From: Streptomyces cyaneogriseus subsp. noncyanogenus
GTDB taxonomy: Bacteria > Actinomycetota > Actinomycetes > Streptomycetales > Streptomycetaceae
Reading direction: 5' to 3'
Length of the DNA: 64,000 bases
Assembly: GCF_000931445.1 (NCBI RefSeq)
Contig: NZ_CP010849.1
Location: 3,472,001 to 3,536,000, forward strand
In this document: in pieces, positions 1 through 8,047 of the stretch
Numbering within the stretch: the stretch's first letter is position 1
How the letters are laid out: the number at the start of each line of letters is the position of its first letter
Position numbers and translations under genes: made by a program
Notes under the pieces: model-generated
Told to the model about the DNA's origin: nothing
Databases searched by the model: none
What the model saw: the letters and a program-made list of their open reading frames with translations, nothing else

Positions 1-412
1 CCGGGCTGACCTGGAGGCGCTGGGCGAGTTCGGAGGCGGTGAGGTGGCCGGTGTCGGTGAGGGTGAGGCAGGCCATCACCCGGGCCATCATCTTGGGCAT
101 GCCCGAGGCCATGAAGACGGTGGTGAGCGTCTCCTCGTACTCGCGTACGGCCTCGGCGTCGCGCCCGTGGGGCTGCGGTGACGCCTCCGGTCCCCGGGGC
201 GCGGCCCGCCCGCGCCGGTGGGCGCGGCGCTCCGCGGTGCGGTGGGCCAGGTCGGCACGGTAGGCGGTGGGGCCGCCGTTGCGCATCACCTCGCGCGTGA
301 TCGTGGAGGTGGGGCGGTCCAGCCGCCGGGCGATCTCCGCGTAGGCGAGCCCGTCGGCCAGTCCCAGCGCGATCTGCTGGCGTTCCTGCTGGGTGAGTCT
401 GCCTCCCGGCAC
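1..412 (-). CDS. HTH transcriptional regulator, MarR/GbsR-like (partial, C-terminus off window)
   Basis: Reading leftwards from a GTG at 412, the product opens with a helix-turn-helix of the type found in IS30-like and HTH_38 domains (LTQQERQQIALGLADG, then AEIARRLDRPTSTITREV). A spacer rich in Arg/Pro follows, then the start of a second, MarR-like winged helix (MPKMMARVMACLTL, LTASELAQRLQVSP), which runs off the window. AGGGAG lies six bases before the GTG and decides the start. The gene is divergent from the DUF4097/ABC exporter operon, so a role as its repressor is the natural inference; the inverted repeats between the two support this. Family placement rests on domain resemblance only, and the ligand is unknown. 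Confidence 0.7.
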   Translation of the reverse strand, partial: MPGGRLTQQERQQIALGLADGLAYAEIARRLDRPTSTITREVMRNGGPTAYRADLAHRTAERRAHRRGRAAPRGPEASPQPHGRDAEAVREYEETLTTVFMASGMPKMMARVMACLTLTDTGHLTASELAQRLQVSP

Positions 413-464
413 CGGGGTCTCCCTTCGCGCTTCCTTGACACCCCCAGCATAGCGTTCACTCCCA

Positions 465-600
465 TTCCATTGCAACGTCCGCCCCCATGACGTTGCGTTA
501 AATTCAGGAACGTTGCAACGATATTCCACCTCTGACCTGCAAGAATATTGTTAGTGCGCAACGAGCTTATTGCCGAGATAGGGAATGCAACGTAGCGTTT
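465..600. promoter_or_regulatory. Divergent promoter region with TTGCAACG inverted repeats (probable operator)
   Basis: CGTTGCAACG at 511-520 is a perfect 10-bp palindrome. Half-sites recur as TTGCAACG (470-477), CGTTGCG (491-497), GCGCAACG (556-563) and TGCAACG (586-592). The region is AT-richer than its surroundings and lies between the divergent regulator (start 412) and the DUF4097 operon (start 636). Repetition of one half-site on both strands suggests cooperative binding by the adjacent MarR-like protein; that assignment is inference. Confidence 0.6.
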
Positions 601-635
601 CCATCATCGGAAACAGCGAGCCGAAGGAGCGCACG

Positions 636-1322
636 ATGCAGAAGACCCAGAGCACGACGCAGCAGTTCGCCACCCCCGCCCCGGTCACCGTGGTCCTCGA
701 CGTCCCCGCGGGTCACGTCCGGTTCATCGCCGCCGACCGGGCCGACACCACGGTCGAGGTCCTGCCCGCGGACGCCTCCAAGGGCCGCGACGTGAAGGCG
801 GCGGAGCAGACCACGGTCGCGTACGGCGACGGCGTCCTGCGGATCGCGACCCCGGTGAGGAACCAGATGCTCGGCGCTTCCGGCTCGGTCGAGGTGACGG
901 TCCAGCTGCCCGCCGGTTCCCGCGTCGAGGCGAAGGCGTCCTGCGCCGAGTTCCGGGGCGTCGGACGGCTCGGGGACGTCACCTTCGAGGGCGCGGCGGG
1001 CCCGGTCAAGCTCGACGAGGCCGCGAGCGCCCGCCTCACCACCGCCGCCGGGGACGTCTCCATCGGCCGCCTGGGCGGCCCCGCGGAGATCAGCACCCAG
1101 AAGGGCGACATCCACATCGCCGAGGCCGGGCGCGGCACGGTCGTGCTGCGCACCCGGATGGGCGGGATCTCGGTCGGCGCCGCCCGCGGGGTCTCCGCCG
1201 CCCTGGACGCCGGCACCGCCTACGGCCGGATCCACAACGCGCTCAAGAACGCCGACGGCACCCCCGGCCTGACCATCCACGCGACCACCGCCCACGGCGA
1301 CATCACCGCCCGCAGCCTCTGA
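636..1322 (+). CDS. DUF4097-family beta-strand repeat protein
   Basis: The 228-residue product has no signal peptide. It consists of repeated short beta strands with Gly/Asp turns (for example TTAAGDVSIGRLGGPAEIST, QKGDIHIAEAGRG), the pattern of the DUF4097/adhesin-like right-handed repeat family. I chose the ATG at 636 because GAAGGAG precedes it by seven bases; an upstream in-frame ATG at 585 lies inside the operator region and has no ribosome site. It is the first gene of an operon with a DrrAB-type ABC exporter 12 bases downstream, an arrangement common in Streptomyces. Its biochemical role is unknown; an envelope-stress or exporter accessory role is conjecture. Confidence 0.85.
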   Translation: MQKTQSTTQQFATPAPVTVVLDVPAGHVRFIAADRADTTVEVLPADASKGRDVKAAEQTTVAYGDGVLRIATPVRNQMLGASGSVEVTVQLPAGSRVEAKASCAEFRGVGRLGDVTFEGAAGPVKLDEAASARLTTAAGDVSIGRLGGPAEISTQKGDIHIAEAGRGTVVLRTRMGGISVGAARGVSAALDAGTAYGRIHNALKNADGTPGLTIHATTAHGDITARSL

Positions 1323-1334
1323 GGAGCACCCGAC

Positions 1335-2291
1335 ATGACCAGCCTGGCCATCGCGGCGAACGGTCTGCGCAAGTCCTACGGCGACAAGGTCGTACTGGAC
1401 GGCGTCGACCTGGCCGTGCCCGAAGGAACGATCTTCTCCCTGCTCGGCCCGAACGGCGCGGGCAAGACCACCGCCGTCAAGATCCTCTCCACCCTCGTCA
1501 CCGCCGACGGCGGACAGGCCCGGATCGCGGGCCACGACCTCGCCGCCCAGGCGCGGGCGGTGCGCGCCGCGATCGGGGTAACCGGCCAGTTCTCCGCGGT
1601 CGACAACCTGATCACCGGCGAGGAGAACATGCTCCTGATGGCGGACCTGCACCACCTGCCCAGGAGCGAGGGGCGGCGGGTGGCCGCCGAACTGCTGGAG
1701 CGTTTCGACCTGGTGGAGGCGGCACGCAAGCCCGCCTCGACCTACTCCGGCGGCATGCGGCGGCGGCTGGACATCGCCATGACGCTGGTCGGCGGTCCGC
1801 GGGTCATCTTCCTGGACGAGCCGACCACCGGTCTGGACCCGCGCAGCCGGCACACCATGTGGCAGATCATCCGCGAGCTGGTCACCGGCGGCACCACCGT
1901 GTTCCTGACCACCCAGTACCTGGAGGAAGCCGACGAGCTCGCCGACCGCATCGCGGTGCTCCACGACGGCCGGATCGCCGCCGAGGGCAGCGCCGAGGAG
2001 CTCAAGCGGCTCGTGCCCGGCGGCCACGTCCGGCTGCGCTTCACCGACCCGGCCGCCTACCGCCGCGCCGCCGCCGCGCTGGGCGAGGCCACCGGCGACG
2101 ACGCCTCCCTCACCCTGCGGATAGCCAGCGACGGCAGCCAGCGCGAACTGCGCTCCATCCTCGACTGGCTGGACTCCGCCGGCATCGAGGCGGAGGAGCT
2201 GACCGTGCACACCCCCGACCTCGACGACGTGTTCTTCGCCCTGACCGGCGGTGCCCCCGCCGCCGACCAGCCCAAGGAGGCTGTCCGATGA
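1335..2291 (+). CDS. ABC transporter ATP-binding protein, DrrA-type drug exporter
   Basis: This 318-residue cytoplasmic ATPase energises export through the adjacent membrane protein. Walker A is GPNGAGKT near residues 38-45, the ABC signature YSGGMRRRLDIAM is near 136-148, and Walker B is VIFLDEPTTGLDPRS near 156-170, followed by the H-loop region. The C-terminal extension of about 90 residues (LRFTDPAAYRRAAAALGEA onward) is typical of the daunorubicin-resistance DrrA subfamily. Its stop overlaps the permease start (ATGA at 2288-2291), showing translational coupling. The substrate cannot be read from sequence; DrrA relatives export hydrophobic drugs or lipids. Confidence 0.93.
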   Translation: MTSLAIAANGLRKSYGDKVVLDGVDLAVPEGTIFSLLGPNGAGKTTAVKILSTLVTADGGQARIAGHDLAAQARAVRAAIGVTGQFSAVDNLITGEENMLLMADLHHLPRSEGRRVAAELLERFDLVEAARKPASTYSGGMRRRLDIAMTLVGGPRVIFLDEPTTGLDPRSRHTMWQIIRELVTGGTTVFLTTQYLEEADELADRIAVLHDGRIAAEGSAEELKRLVPGGHVRLRFTDPAAYRRAAAALGEATGDDASLTLRIASDGSQRELRSILDWLDSAGIEAEELTVHTPDLDDVFFALTGGAPAADQPKEAVR

Positions 2292-3079
2292 GTTCCGTGT
2301 CCCTGGCCGTACGCGACTCGGCCACGATGCTGCGCCGCAACCTCCTGCACGCCCGGCGCTACCCCTCCCTCACGCTGAACCTGCTACTCACCCCCGTCAT
2401 GCTGCTGCTGTTGTTCGTCTACGTCTTCGGCAACGCCATGAGCGCGGGCATCGACGGCGGCGCCGGAGGCCGCTCCGCCTACATCGCCTATCTGGTGCCG
2501 GGCCTGCTGCTGATGACCATCGGTTCCACCACGATCGGCACCGCGGTCTCCGTCTCCAACGACATGAGCGAGGGCGTCATCGCCCGCTTCCGCACCATGG
2601 CCATCCACCGCGGCTCCGTGATCATCGGTCACGTCGTCGGCAGCGTCCTCCAGGCGGTCGCCAGCGTGGTCCTGGTCGGCGCGATCGCCCTGGCCATCGG
2701 CTTCCGCTCCACCGACGCCACCGCCGTGGAATGGCTGGCGGCCCTCGGACTGCTCGTGCTCTTCGCCACCGCGCTCACCTGGATCGCCGTCGGCATGGGC
2801 CTGGTCAGCCCGAACGCCGAGGCCGCCAGCAACAACGCGATGCCGCTCATCCTGCTGCCGCTCATCTCCAGCGCCTTCACCCCGGTCGAGTCCATGCCCG
2901 GCTGGTTCCAGCCCATCGCCGAGTACCAGCCCTTCACCCCGGCCATCGAGACCCTGCGCGGCCTGCTCCTGGGGGACGAGATCGGCCACCAGGGATGGCT
3001 CGCCCTCGGCTGGTGCCTGGCACTGGCGGTACTCGGCTACTTCTGGTCCGCCTCGACGTTCGACCGTGACCCGAAGTAG
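2288..3079 (+). CDS. ABC-2 type transporter permease, DrrB-type
   Basis: The 263-residue integral membrane protein has about six hydrophobic segments: LTLNLLLTPVMLLLLFVYVF near the N-terminus, then LVPGLLLMTIGSTTIG, a pair around SVVLVGAIALAIGF and ALGLLVLFATALTWIAVG, MPLILLPLISSAF, and a last one LALGWCLALAVLGYF. The conserved ABC-2 segment preceding it (SNDMSEGVIARFRTMAI) and the ESMPGWFQPIAEYQPFTP motif are characteristic of DrrB/ABC-2 permeases. The start codon overlaps the ATPase stop. A strong hairpin follows the gene at 3126-3164. Confidence 0.92.
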   Translation: MSSVSLAVRDSATMLRRNLLHARRYPSLTLNLLLTPVMLLLLFVYVFGNAMSAGIDGGAGGRSAYIAYLVPGLLLMTIGSTTIGTAVSVSNDMSEGVIARFRTMAIHRGSVIIGHVVGSVLQAVASVVLVGAIALAIGFRSTDATAVEWLAALGLLVLFATALTWIAVGMGLVSPNAEAASNNAMPLILLPLISSAFTPVESMPGWFQPIAEYQPFTPAIETLRGLLLGDEIGHQGWLALGWCLALAVLGYFWSASTFDRDPK

Positions 3080-3125
3080 CCGCCAGGACGGCACGGGCCG
3101 CCTCTCGCACCTCGCACCGTCCCCA

Positions 3126-3164
3126 GGGCGGCGTCCACCGGCACCATGCCGGAGGACGCCGCCC
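3126..3164. terminator. Bidirectional hairpin terminator between convergent genes
   Basis: GGGCGGCGTCC (3126-3136) pairs exactly with GGACGCCGCCC (3154-3164). Inside it, CCGGC/GCCGG forms a second stem with an ACCAT loop. It sits between the exporter permease (ends 3079) and the convergent ATP-binding protein gene (ends 3190). There is no T-tract, as is usual in Streptomyces. Confidence 0.8.
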
Positions 3165-3189
3165 CGCCGGCGTTCCCCGCACGGCGCGG

Positions 3190-3624
3190 TCACGCGTCCT
3201 TGCGGCCCGGCGCCAGTTCGGCCCACACGGTCTTGGCGTGGGCGGGCGCCTCGTCCACGCCCCAGCCCTCCGCGAACGCGGCCACGATCCGCAGGCCCCG
3301 GCCCGACTCCGCGTCCGCCGCCACCGGGTCCGGGACGCGCGGAACCCGGTCGCCCCGGGCGTCGGTGACCTCGATCCGGAGCGTGCCGTCGCCAAGCAGC
3401 TTCAGCCGGAGCCGGAAATCGCGGCCCGGGACACGGCCGTGGAGCACGGCGTTCGACGCCAGCTCCGCCACGACCTGCGCCGCGCCCCGGCAGGGCACGC
3501 CCCAGTCCTCTAGCTGGCGTTCGGTCAGGAGCCGCGCGAGTCGGGCGCCGCGGCGGGTCGCGGAGAGCTGGATCGCGAAGTTCCGCTTCGCGTCCATCAT
3601 TTCGGGGGCCGAATTCCGGGTCAT
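3190..3624 (-). CDS. ATP-binding protein, HATPase_c anti-sigma-like (RsbW/AbaA-type)
   Basis: A 144-residue GHKL ATPase. The N-box is VVAELASNAVLHG, followed by a beta-rich stretch (LRIEVTDARGD, G1 box) and the ATP-lid glycines ESGRGLRIVAAFAEGWGV. It has no membrane segment or sensor domain, as in the many small Streptomyces RsbW-like kinases that bind sigma factors or antagonists. It is transcribed away from the XRE/DUF397 genes that begin at 3738; this trio (ATPase, WhiJ-like regulator, DUF397) matches the abaA/whiJ-type developmental loci. The start at 3624 lacks a strong ribosome site; the internal Met pair near residues 9-10 is an alternative. Confidence 0.85.
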   Translation of the reverse strand: MTRNSAPEMMDAKRNFAIQLSATRRGARLARLLTERQLEDWGVPCRGAAQVVAELASNAVLHGRVPGRDFRLRLKLLGDGTLRIEVTDARGDRVPRVPDPVAADAESGRGLRIVAAFAEGWGVDEAPAHAKTVWAELAPGRKDA

Positions 3625-3737
3625 GTCACCCAGAGTGGCCGACCGTCCCTACTCTGAACAGCCGCGACCTAGGTACGGACAGTCACTGTCCGGCTGCCTG
3701 ACGTGGTCGTACGGCTGGTACGACGGAAGGGGATGAG

Positions 3738-4550
3738 GTGGAGGACGAGGAGGCCGCGGCCGTACTCAGAGCGGTCGGTCGGCAGATCAGGATGTGGCGC
3801 GAGGCGGCCGGGCTACGGCAGGTGGAACTGGGCGCCGCCATCGGATACGGCGAGGAGATGGTCTCGTCCGTAGAACGCGGGCGGAGGATCCCCAAGCCGG
3901 AGTTCCTCGACAAGACGGACGAGGTGACCGGAGCGGGCGGGAAGATCTCCGCGATGAAGGAGGACGTGGAGAGGGCTCGGTATCCGAAGAAGGTTCGAGA
4001 CCTGGCCAAGCTGGAGGACGAGGCCGTTGAGTTGGGGGCGTACGCCGCTCTCCACATCCACGGGCTGCTTCAGACTCCGGAATACGCGGAGGCGTTGTAT
4101 GCGATGCGACGACCTGCGTACACCGAAGGCGAGATCGAGCGGCACGTCGCCGCGCGCATGGCACGGAAGACCGTGTTCGAGCGGGTGCCTCGGCCGCTGA
4201 TCACCTTCGTCCAGGAAGAGGTGACCCTGCGGCGGCCGATCGGGGGCGCGCTGGTCCTGCGGCAACAGCTCGAACACCTGCTGGAGATCAGCGAGTTGCG
4301 CCACGTCGAGATCCAGGTTATGCCCACGGATCGGGATGACCACGCGGGCATCATGGGATCGTTCCGGCTGCTGAAGCTCCAAGACGGCAAGACGCTTGGC
4401 CACTCGGAGGGTCAGCTTCACGACCGAGTGATCAGTGATCCCCGGGAAGCCCACATCCTGGAGATGCGCTATGGAATCATCCGGGCGCAGGCCCTCACAC
4501 CCCGAGAGTCTCGGGCCTTTATCGAGAAAGTAATGGGAGAAGAGACATGA
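3738..4550 (+). CDS. XRE-family regulator with DUF5753 domain (WhiJ-like)
   Basis: The 270-residue protein has an N-terminal helix-turn-helix (RQIRMWREAAGLRQVELGAA, then GYGEEMVSSVERGRRIPKPE, residues about 12-55). The remaining 200 residues form a DUF5753 domain whose hallmarks are visible: LEDEAVELGAYAALHIHGLL, QTPEYAEALYAMRRP, and FVQEEVTLRRPIGG. It starts at a GTG preceded by GGGGATGAG. Its stop overlaps the first DUF397 gene (ATGA at 4547-4550). In S. coelicolor, WhiJ-type proteins of this architecture act with DUF397 partners as developmental repressors. That role is inferred here from family and context. Confidence 0.9.
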   Translation: MEDEEAAAVLRAVGRQIRMWREAAGLRQVELGAAIGYGEEMVSSVERGRRIPKPEFLDKTDEVTGAGGKISAMKEDVERARYPKKVRDLAKLEDEAVELGAYAALHIHGLLQTPEYAEALYAMRRPAYTEGEIERHVAARMARKTVFERVPRPLITFVQEEVTLRRPIGGALVLRQQLEHLLEISELRHVEIQVMPTDRDDHAGIMGSFRLLKLQDGKTLGHSEGQLHDRVISDPREAHILEMRYGIIRAQALTPRESRAFIEKVMGEET

Positions 4551-4735
4551 CCTCCGCCCTTGAGTGGGTCAAGAGCAGCTACAGCGGCAACGACGGCCCC
4601 GACTGCGTCGAGGTGGCCATAGCCCCCACCGCCCCCACCGTCCACGTCCGCGACTCCAAGAACCGGGACGGCGCCCGCCTCACCTTCACCGACACCACCT
4701 GGAACCAGTTCCTCGCCTTCACCGCAGAACACTGA
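4547..4735 (+). CDS. DUF397 small protein, first of tandem pair
   Basis: A 62-residue protein with the full DUF397 signature: a W-x-KSSYSG opening (EWVKSSYSGNDGPDCVEVA), then VHVRDSKNRDGARLTF and a C-terminal W-x-FL. It is translationally coupled to the upstream XRE/DUF5753 gene. DUF397 proteins are partners or antagonists of WhiJ-like regulators in actinomycetes. A second, similar copy starts 15 bases downstream. Confidence 0.92.
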   Translation: MTSALEWVKSSYSGNDGPDCVEVAIAPTAPTVHVRDSKNRDGARLTFTDTTWNQFLAFTAEH

Positions 4736-4750
4736 GCCCCCGGGAGACCC

Positions 4751-4933
4751 ATGACCCCCGAGCTGAAGTGGACCAAGAGCAGCTACAGCGGCAACGACGA
4801 GCCCGACTGCGTAGAAGTGGCGACAGCCGCCCCCGCCGTCCACGTCCGTGACTCCAAGAACGTGAACGGCGCCCGTCTCACCTTCGCCGGCGCCTCCTGG
4901 GCGCGGTTCCTGGCGTTCGCTGGGGAGCGCTGA
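4751..4933 (+). CDS. DUF397 small protein, second of tandem pair
   Basis: A 60-residue paralogue of the preceding gene. The region around KSSYSGNDEPDCVEVA and VHVRDSKNVNGARLTF is nearly identical at both protein and DNA level, which points to recent tandem duplication. The ribosome site is weak (GGGAGAC before the ATG). Two DUF397 genes may allow different affinities for the one upstream regulator; this is inference. Confidence 0.9.
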   Translation: MTPELKWTKSSYSGNDEPDCVEVATAAPAVHVRDSKNVNGARLTFAGASWARFLAFAGER

Positions 4934-4943
4934 CCGGAAGTGG

Positions 4944-5273
4944 CTACTCGCTCTTCGGGGCGGCCTGCTGGACCACCTCGAAGGACCACAGGGTGGAGCC
5001 GCTGGCGGCGGGCTTCGGGCGGTCTCCGCCCTCCCCGCCGCCCTGGTGGGCCGCCTTCATGGGGCCCTCCATCCACGCCTGGAACGACGCCTCGTCCCGC
5101 CACCGGGTGTAGACCAGGTACTGGTCGGTGCCCTCGACCGGACGGAGCAGTTCGAACCACTCGAAGCCGTCGGAGCTCTCCACGGCGTGGGCGCGGGAGG
5201 CGAACCGCTTCTCCAGCGTCTCGCGCTGCTCGGCCGGCACGGTCAATACGTTGATCTTTACCACACTAGGCAC
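4944..5273 (-). CDS. Antibiotic biosynthesis monooxygenase (ABM) domain protein
   Basis: A 109-residue ferredoxin-like ABM fold: KINVLTVPAEQRETLEKRFA, then the conserved GFEWFELLRPVEGTDQYLVY and TRWRDEASFQAWMEG segments. This pattern is shared with HmoA/IsdG-type and quinol monooxygenase-like proteins. It starts at a GTG with AGAGGTGA upstream. Family members are cofactor-free oxygenases or heme-binding proteins; conserved Trp/Asn residues that would settle heme degradation cannot be confirmed by eye. The C-terminal tail (KPAASGSTLWSFEVVQQAAP) is an extension. It faces convergently into the DUF397 pair. Confidence 0.85.
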   Translation of the reverse strand: MPSVVKINVLTVPAEQRETLEKRFASRAHAVESSDGFEWFELLRPVEGTDQYLVYTRWRDEASFQAWMEGPMKAAHQGGGEGGDRPKPAASGSTLWSFEVVQQAAPKSE

Positions 5274-5350
5274 ATGTCACCTCTCAGGAAGCACAGGCCG
5301 GGCGCTGCGCCGAGCCTTGATCACGTGCGTGCAGTCTCCTATATCCCCAG

Positions 5351-5449
5351 TCAAAACGACGTGAGGGCGACTCCCAGGCGTCGCGCCAGTTCGGCTCGGC
5401 TCGCGTCTCGTACGTCGTGCTCCCGCATGGTCGGTTCCTCGGCACTCAT
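5351..5449 (-). CDS. Possible 32-residue peptide (weak)
   Basis: A short frame beginning ATGAGTGCCGAGG and ending at a TGA (5351-5353) encodes a charged, helix-prone peptide ending RAELARRLGVALTSF. It lies just downstream of the 53-residue peptide gene on the same strand. No ribosome site stands out and third positions are not strongly biased, so it may be only a chance frame or the remnant of a larger gene. Confidence 0.25.
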   Translation of the reverse strand: MSAEEPTMREHDVRDASRAELARRLGVALTSF

Positions 5450-5506
5450 GACCGACCGTGTGTCCTTTGCCGGCTCGATACACGGGTTGCGCCCGCATCC
5501 GGTTCC

Positions 5507-5668
5507 TTAACGCTGTGCCCACCATGTCCCCGCTGCGCCGCCGGCTGTGGTGACCAGGGCGACGAGCCATCCGGGTATGCGCTGGATGATCACATGCAGG
5601 CCGCCGGCGCGGAGTTCGAACGCGGGGCGGCTCGTGGTCTTTGAGCCCGTGTGGCGAGTCGTAGTCAT
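5507..5668 (-). CDS. Small membrane-associated peptide, 53 residues
   Basis: The peptide has a Thr/Arg-rich start, then FELRAGGLHVIIQRIPGW, then a hydrophobic stretch LVALVTTAGGAAGTWW ending in a short Gln-Arg tail. This is a plausible single membrane segment with a cytoplasmic N-terminus. AGGA lies nine bases before the ATG. The ELRAGGLH...QRIP...W pattern is one I associate with short hypothetical proteins in Streptomyces, but I cannot name a function. A short upstream frame ending GAACTATGA overlaps its start codon, hinting at translational coupling. It lies in a gene-poor, lower-G+C stretch. Confidence 0.6.
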   Translation of the reverse strand: MTTTRHTGSKTTSRPAFELRAGGLHVIIQRIPGWLVALVTTAGGAAGTWWAQR

Positions 5669-6377
5669 AGTTCGCAGTCCTCTCGCTGGGCCTCAGCCAT
5701 GCGGCTTGCATGTCCTCTGGCTCCTGTCGCGCGCCGTTGCGTGACCTAGTAGAAGAAAGGACCAAACGCCACGACGTGACGTGGGGGTGGCGTCCGGCTT
5801 GTTCGACGCTATGCCGTGATGAGAGATGTCCGGGCCGGTACCAGCCACAACGCATCGTGTTCGGCGAGTTATGACACCGCGACCAGCGAGTTTCGGTGGG
5901 GAGGGGCGTGTTCCGAGCCGCTCGCAGAGGTCTTTGACATCCCCTCGGCCTATCGCACTGACCGCGGGAAAAGCGTATCGCTCCCGCCCTCCGGGCCGTC
6001 ATGAGCCGTATGTGTACAAGAGAGGGGGTGGAAGTTTGACGTTCTGCACATGCAAGGTCGTCGGTGCCGCGCGTCCGGCAATGCCCGTGTGCAGGTAGTA
6101 GCGCTGGAGGTAACCCGAACGGGGCGCAGGTGCACGCTCAGCAAGGGAGCGTCGAAGGCGGCGACGCGGCGGATGTGTCCGGTGAACGAGGGGCTTTGGT
6201 GCCCTCACGAGGACGCCCTGCCCTCCGGCCCGCCCGGCGGCACCCACCGGGCCCGCTTCGCGCCGTTCGCGTCGTTGTCCCCCTCCACCCCATCCCCCGG
6301 TGGATGCCGCCTGCCCGACGGCCCCGGTTCACACGGTGTTGCCGTGGCCCTCTCCGAGGCGTCGAACGATTTCGGCC
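5669..6377. other. Gene-poor stretch, lower G+C
   Basis: About 700 bases without a credible gene. Several frames are open for 60-90 codons on both strands, but none has streptomycete codon bias or a good ribosome site. The base composition drops (for example around 5730-5780 and 5925-6030) compared with the surrounding genes. This could be a decayed gene or a scar of a lost element; no integrase, inverted terminal repeat or tRNA is visible. Confidence 0.5.
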
Positions 6378-7454
6378 ATGGACCACAAGACACGTGTCAA
6401 GGCGGCCCGCGCCCTGCCCGCCGCCGCGCTGCTCGTCGGCCTCGCGGCACCGGCCGCCGCCGCGGCCCCCGGCCACCACCCGGAGAGCAGCGCCCAGCGC
6501 ATCCCGTTCACCGCCGCCGAGGTGACCGCGCGGGACGACGGCTCCTACACGGTCACCTGGAAGGCGCCCGGGGTCCGGCACGTCGCCGTCCGCGCCAACG
6601 GCCGTACCGTCGCCTCCGGCGGCGCCACCGGCACGGTCACCGTCAAGGGGCTGCCCGCCGCCGACCGGCAGTGGTTCGACCTGGTGCCCGCGCACGGGGG
6701 CGCGCTGCGGCTCGCCGACCGGCTGATCAGGCTCGACGGGACGGTCAACTTCCGGGACGCCGGTGGCTACCGCACCAAGGACGGCCGCTGGGTGAAGATG
6801 GGTGTGGTCTACCGGTCCGACTCGCTGGACAAGCTCACCGACGCCGACCTGGCCAAGCTGGAGCGGCTGGGCCTCGCCGCCGACTACGACCTGCGGACCA
6901 CCGCCGAGCGGACCGACGCCCCCGACCGCGTCCCCGAGGGCACGCGGTACGTCGCGGCGAACGTGCTGGGTGACGGCTCCCCCGTCTTCTCCCTGCCGAA
7001 GACGGCCGCGGAGGCCGAGCGACTGATGATCGACGCCGAGAAGTCGATGGTCGGCGCGGCGTCCGCGAAGGCCGCCTACTCCTCCGTCTTCGCCGACCTC
7101 GCGGACGGCGACCCGGACGGCACTCTCTACCACTGCACGGCCGGCAAGGACCGCACCGGCTGGGCGAGCGCCGCGCTGCTCACCGCGCTCGGCGTGCCGC
7201 GCGAGACGGTGATGGCGGACTATCTGGCCTCCAACGACTACCGCGCCGAGGCGAACGCCGCCGCGCTGGCCGCCCTGCCCGCGGAGCAGGCCGCGGTCTA
7301 CAAGCCGATGCTCGACGTCCGGGCCGCGTACCTCAACTCCGGGTTCGCGGAGGTGGAGCGGGCCTACGGCTCCTTCGCGGCGTACGAGAAGAAGGCCCTC
7401 GGCCTGAACGCCCACGAACTGCGCGAGCTGCGCGCGGAGTTGCTGACGGGCTGA
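6378..7454 (+). CDS. Secreted tyrosine/serine protein phosphatase
   Basis: The 358-residue protein carries an N-terminal signal peptide (VKAARALPAAALLVGLAAPA, then AAAAAPG). A fibronectin-like segment follows (GSYTVTWKAPGVRHVAVRAN), then a DSP/PTP-like phosphatase domain. DGTVNFRDAGGYRTKDG and the CX5R active site HCTAGKDRTGWASA (near residue 255) identify the Tyr_phosphatase3 family (LipA/MptpB-like). Predicted to act outside the membrane on phosphoproteins or lipids. The ATG at 6378 begins the signal peptide; the ribosome site is weak. An in-frame upstream start at 6300 would mask the signal peptide and is less likely. Confidence 0.88.
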   Translation: MDHKTRVKAARALPAAALLVGLAAPAAAAAPGHHPESSAQRIPFTAAEVTARDDGSYTVTWKAPGVRHVAVRANGRTVASGGATGTVTVKGLPAADRQWFDLVPAHGGALRLADRLIRLDGTVNFRDAGGYRTKDGRWVKMGVVYRSDSLDKLTDADLAKLERLGLAADYDLRTTAERTDAPDRVPEGTRYVAANVLGDGSPVFSLPKTAAEAERLMIDAEKSMVGAASAKAAYSSVFADLADGDPDGTLYHCTAGKDRTGWASAALLTALGVPRETVMADYLASNDYRAEANAAALAALPAEQAAVYKPMLDVRAAYLNSGFAEVERAYGSFAAYEKKALGLNAHELRELRAELLTG

Positions 7455-7534
7455 CCGGCCCGGCTGCCGCGGCCCGTACGGAGGTGGCGCGATTCGTACG
7501 GGCCGTTTCGGGCCACACGGGGAAGAGAACCGGC

Positions 7535-8047
7535 ATGGCACCCACCTCACGCACCCTGCCGCTCGCCGCCGGTCTGCTCACCGGCACCGCGGCCCTCTAC
7601 ATCACCCTGGTCGCCCTGGGGAACATCACCGACTTCGGCACCAACCAGCAGTTCGTCCGGCACGTACTCGCCATGGACACCACGTTCAAGGACGAGGACC
7701 TGATGTGGCGGGCGATCACCACCGAGTGGATACAGGACGCGGCCTACGTCCTGATCATCGTGTGGGAGAGCGTCGCCGCGCTCGTGCTGCTGTACGGGAC
7801 CTGGCTGTGGTTCCGGCACGACCGTCCGCGCGCCCGCCGGATCAGCACGTACGGGCTGCTGATGCTGATGCTGCTGTTCGGCGCCGGGTTCATCGCGATC
7901 GGCGGGGAGTGGTTCGCGATGTGGCAGTCGGACACCTGGAACGGGCTGGACGCGGCGACCCGGGTGTTCCTGCTGAGCGGGGTCGTGCTGCTCGTCAACC
8001 ACCTGCCCACCGGGCAGGAGCGGGACGGCGCTACCCGACGACGGTGA
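7535..8047 (+). CDS. DUF2165-family small integral membrane protein
   Basis: A 170-residue protein with four predicted membrane segments: LPLAAGLLTGTAALYITLVA, then DAAYVLIIVWESVAALVLLY, ISTYGLLMLMLLFGAGFIAI and TRVFLLSGVVLLVNHL. Between the first two lies the family loop DFGTNQQFVRHVLAMDTTF, with RAITTEW before the second. These match DUF2165 proteins of unknown function. GGGAAGAG lies upstream of the ATG. Its end overlaps the convergent gene by 17 bases (8031-8047), so the two transcripts must be partly complementary. Confidence 0.85.
   Translation: MAPTSRTLPLAAGLLTGTAALYITLVALGNITDFGTNQQFVRHVLAMDTTFKDEDLMWRAITTEWIQDAAYVLIIVWESVAALVLLYGTWLWFRHDRPRARRISTYGLLMLMLLFGAGFIAIGGEWFAMWQSDTWNGLDAATRVFLLSGVVLLVNHLPTGQERDGATRRR

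Noticed and set aside
5816..6004. 62-codon frame on the + strand
   Set aside because: No ribosome site, unusual codon use and no recognisable motif; listed only as a gene-poor region.
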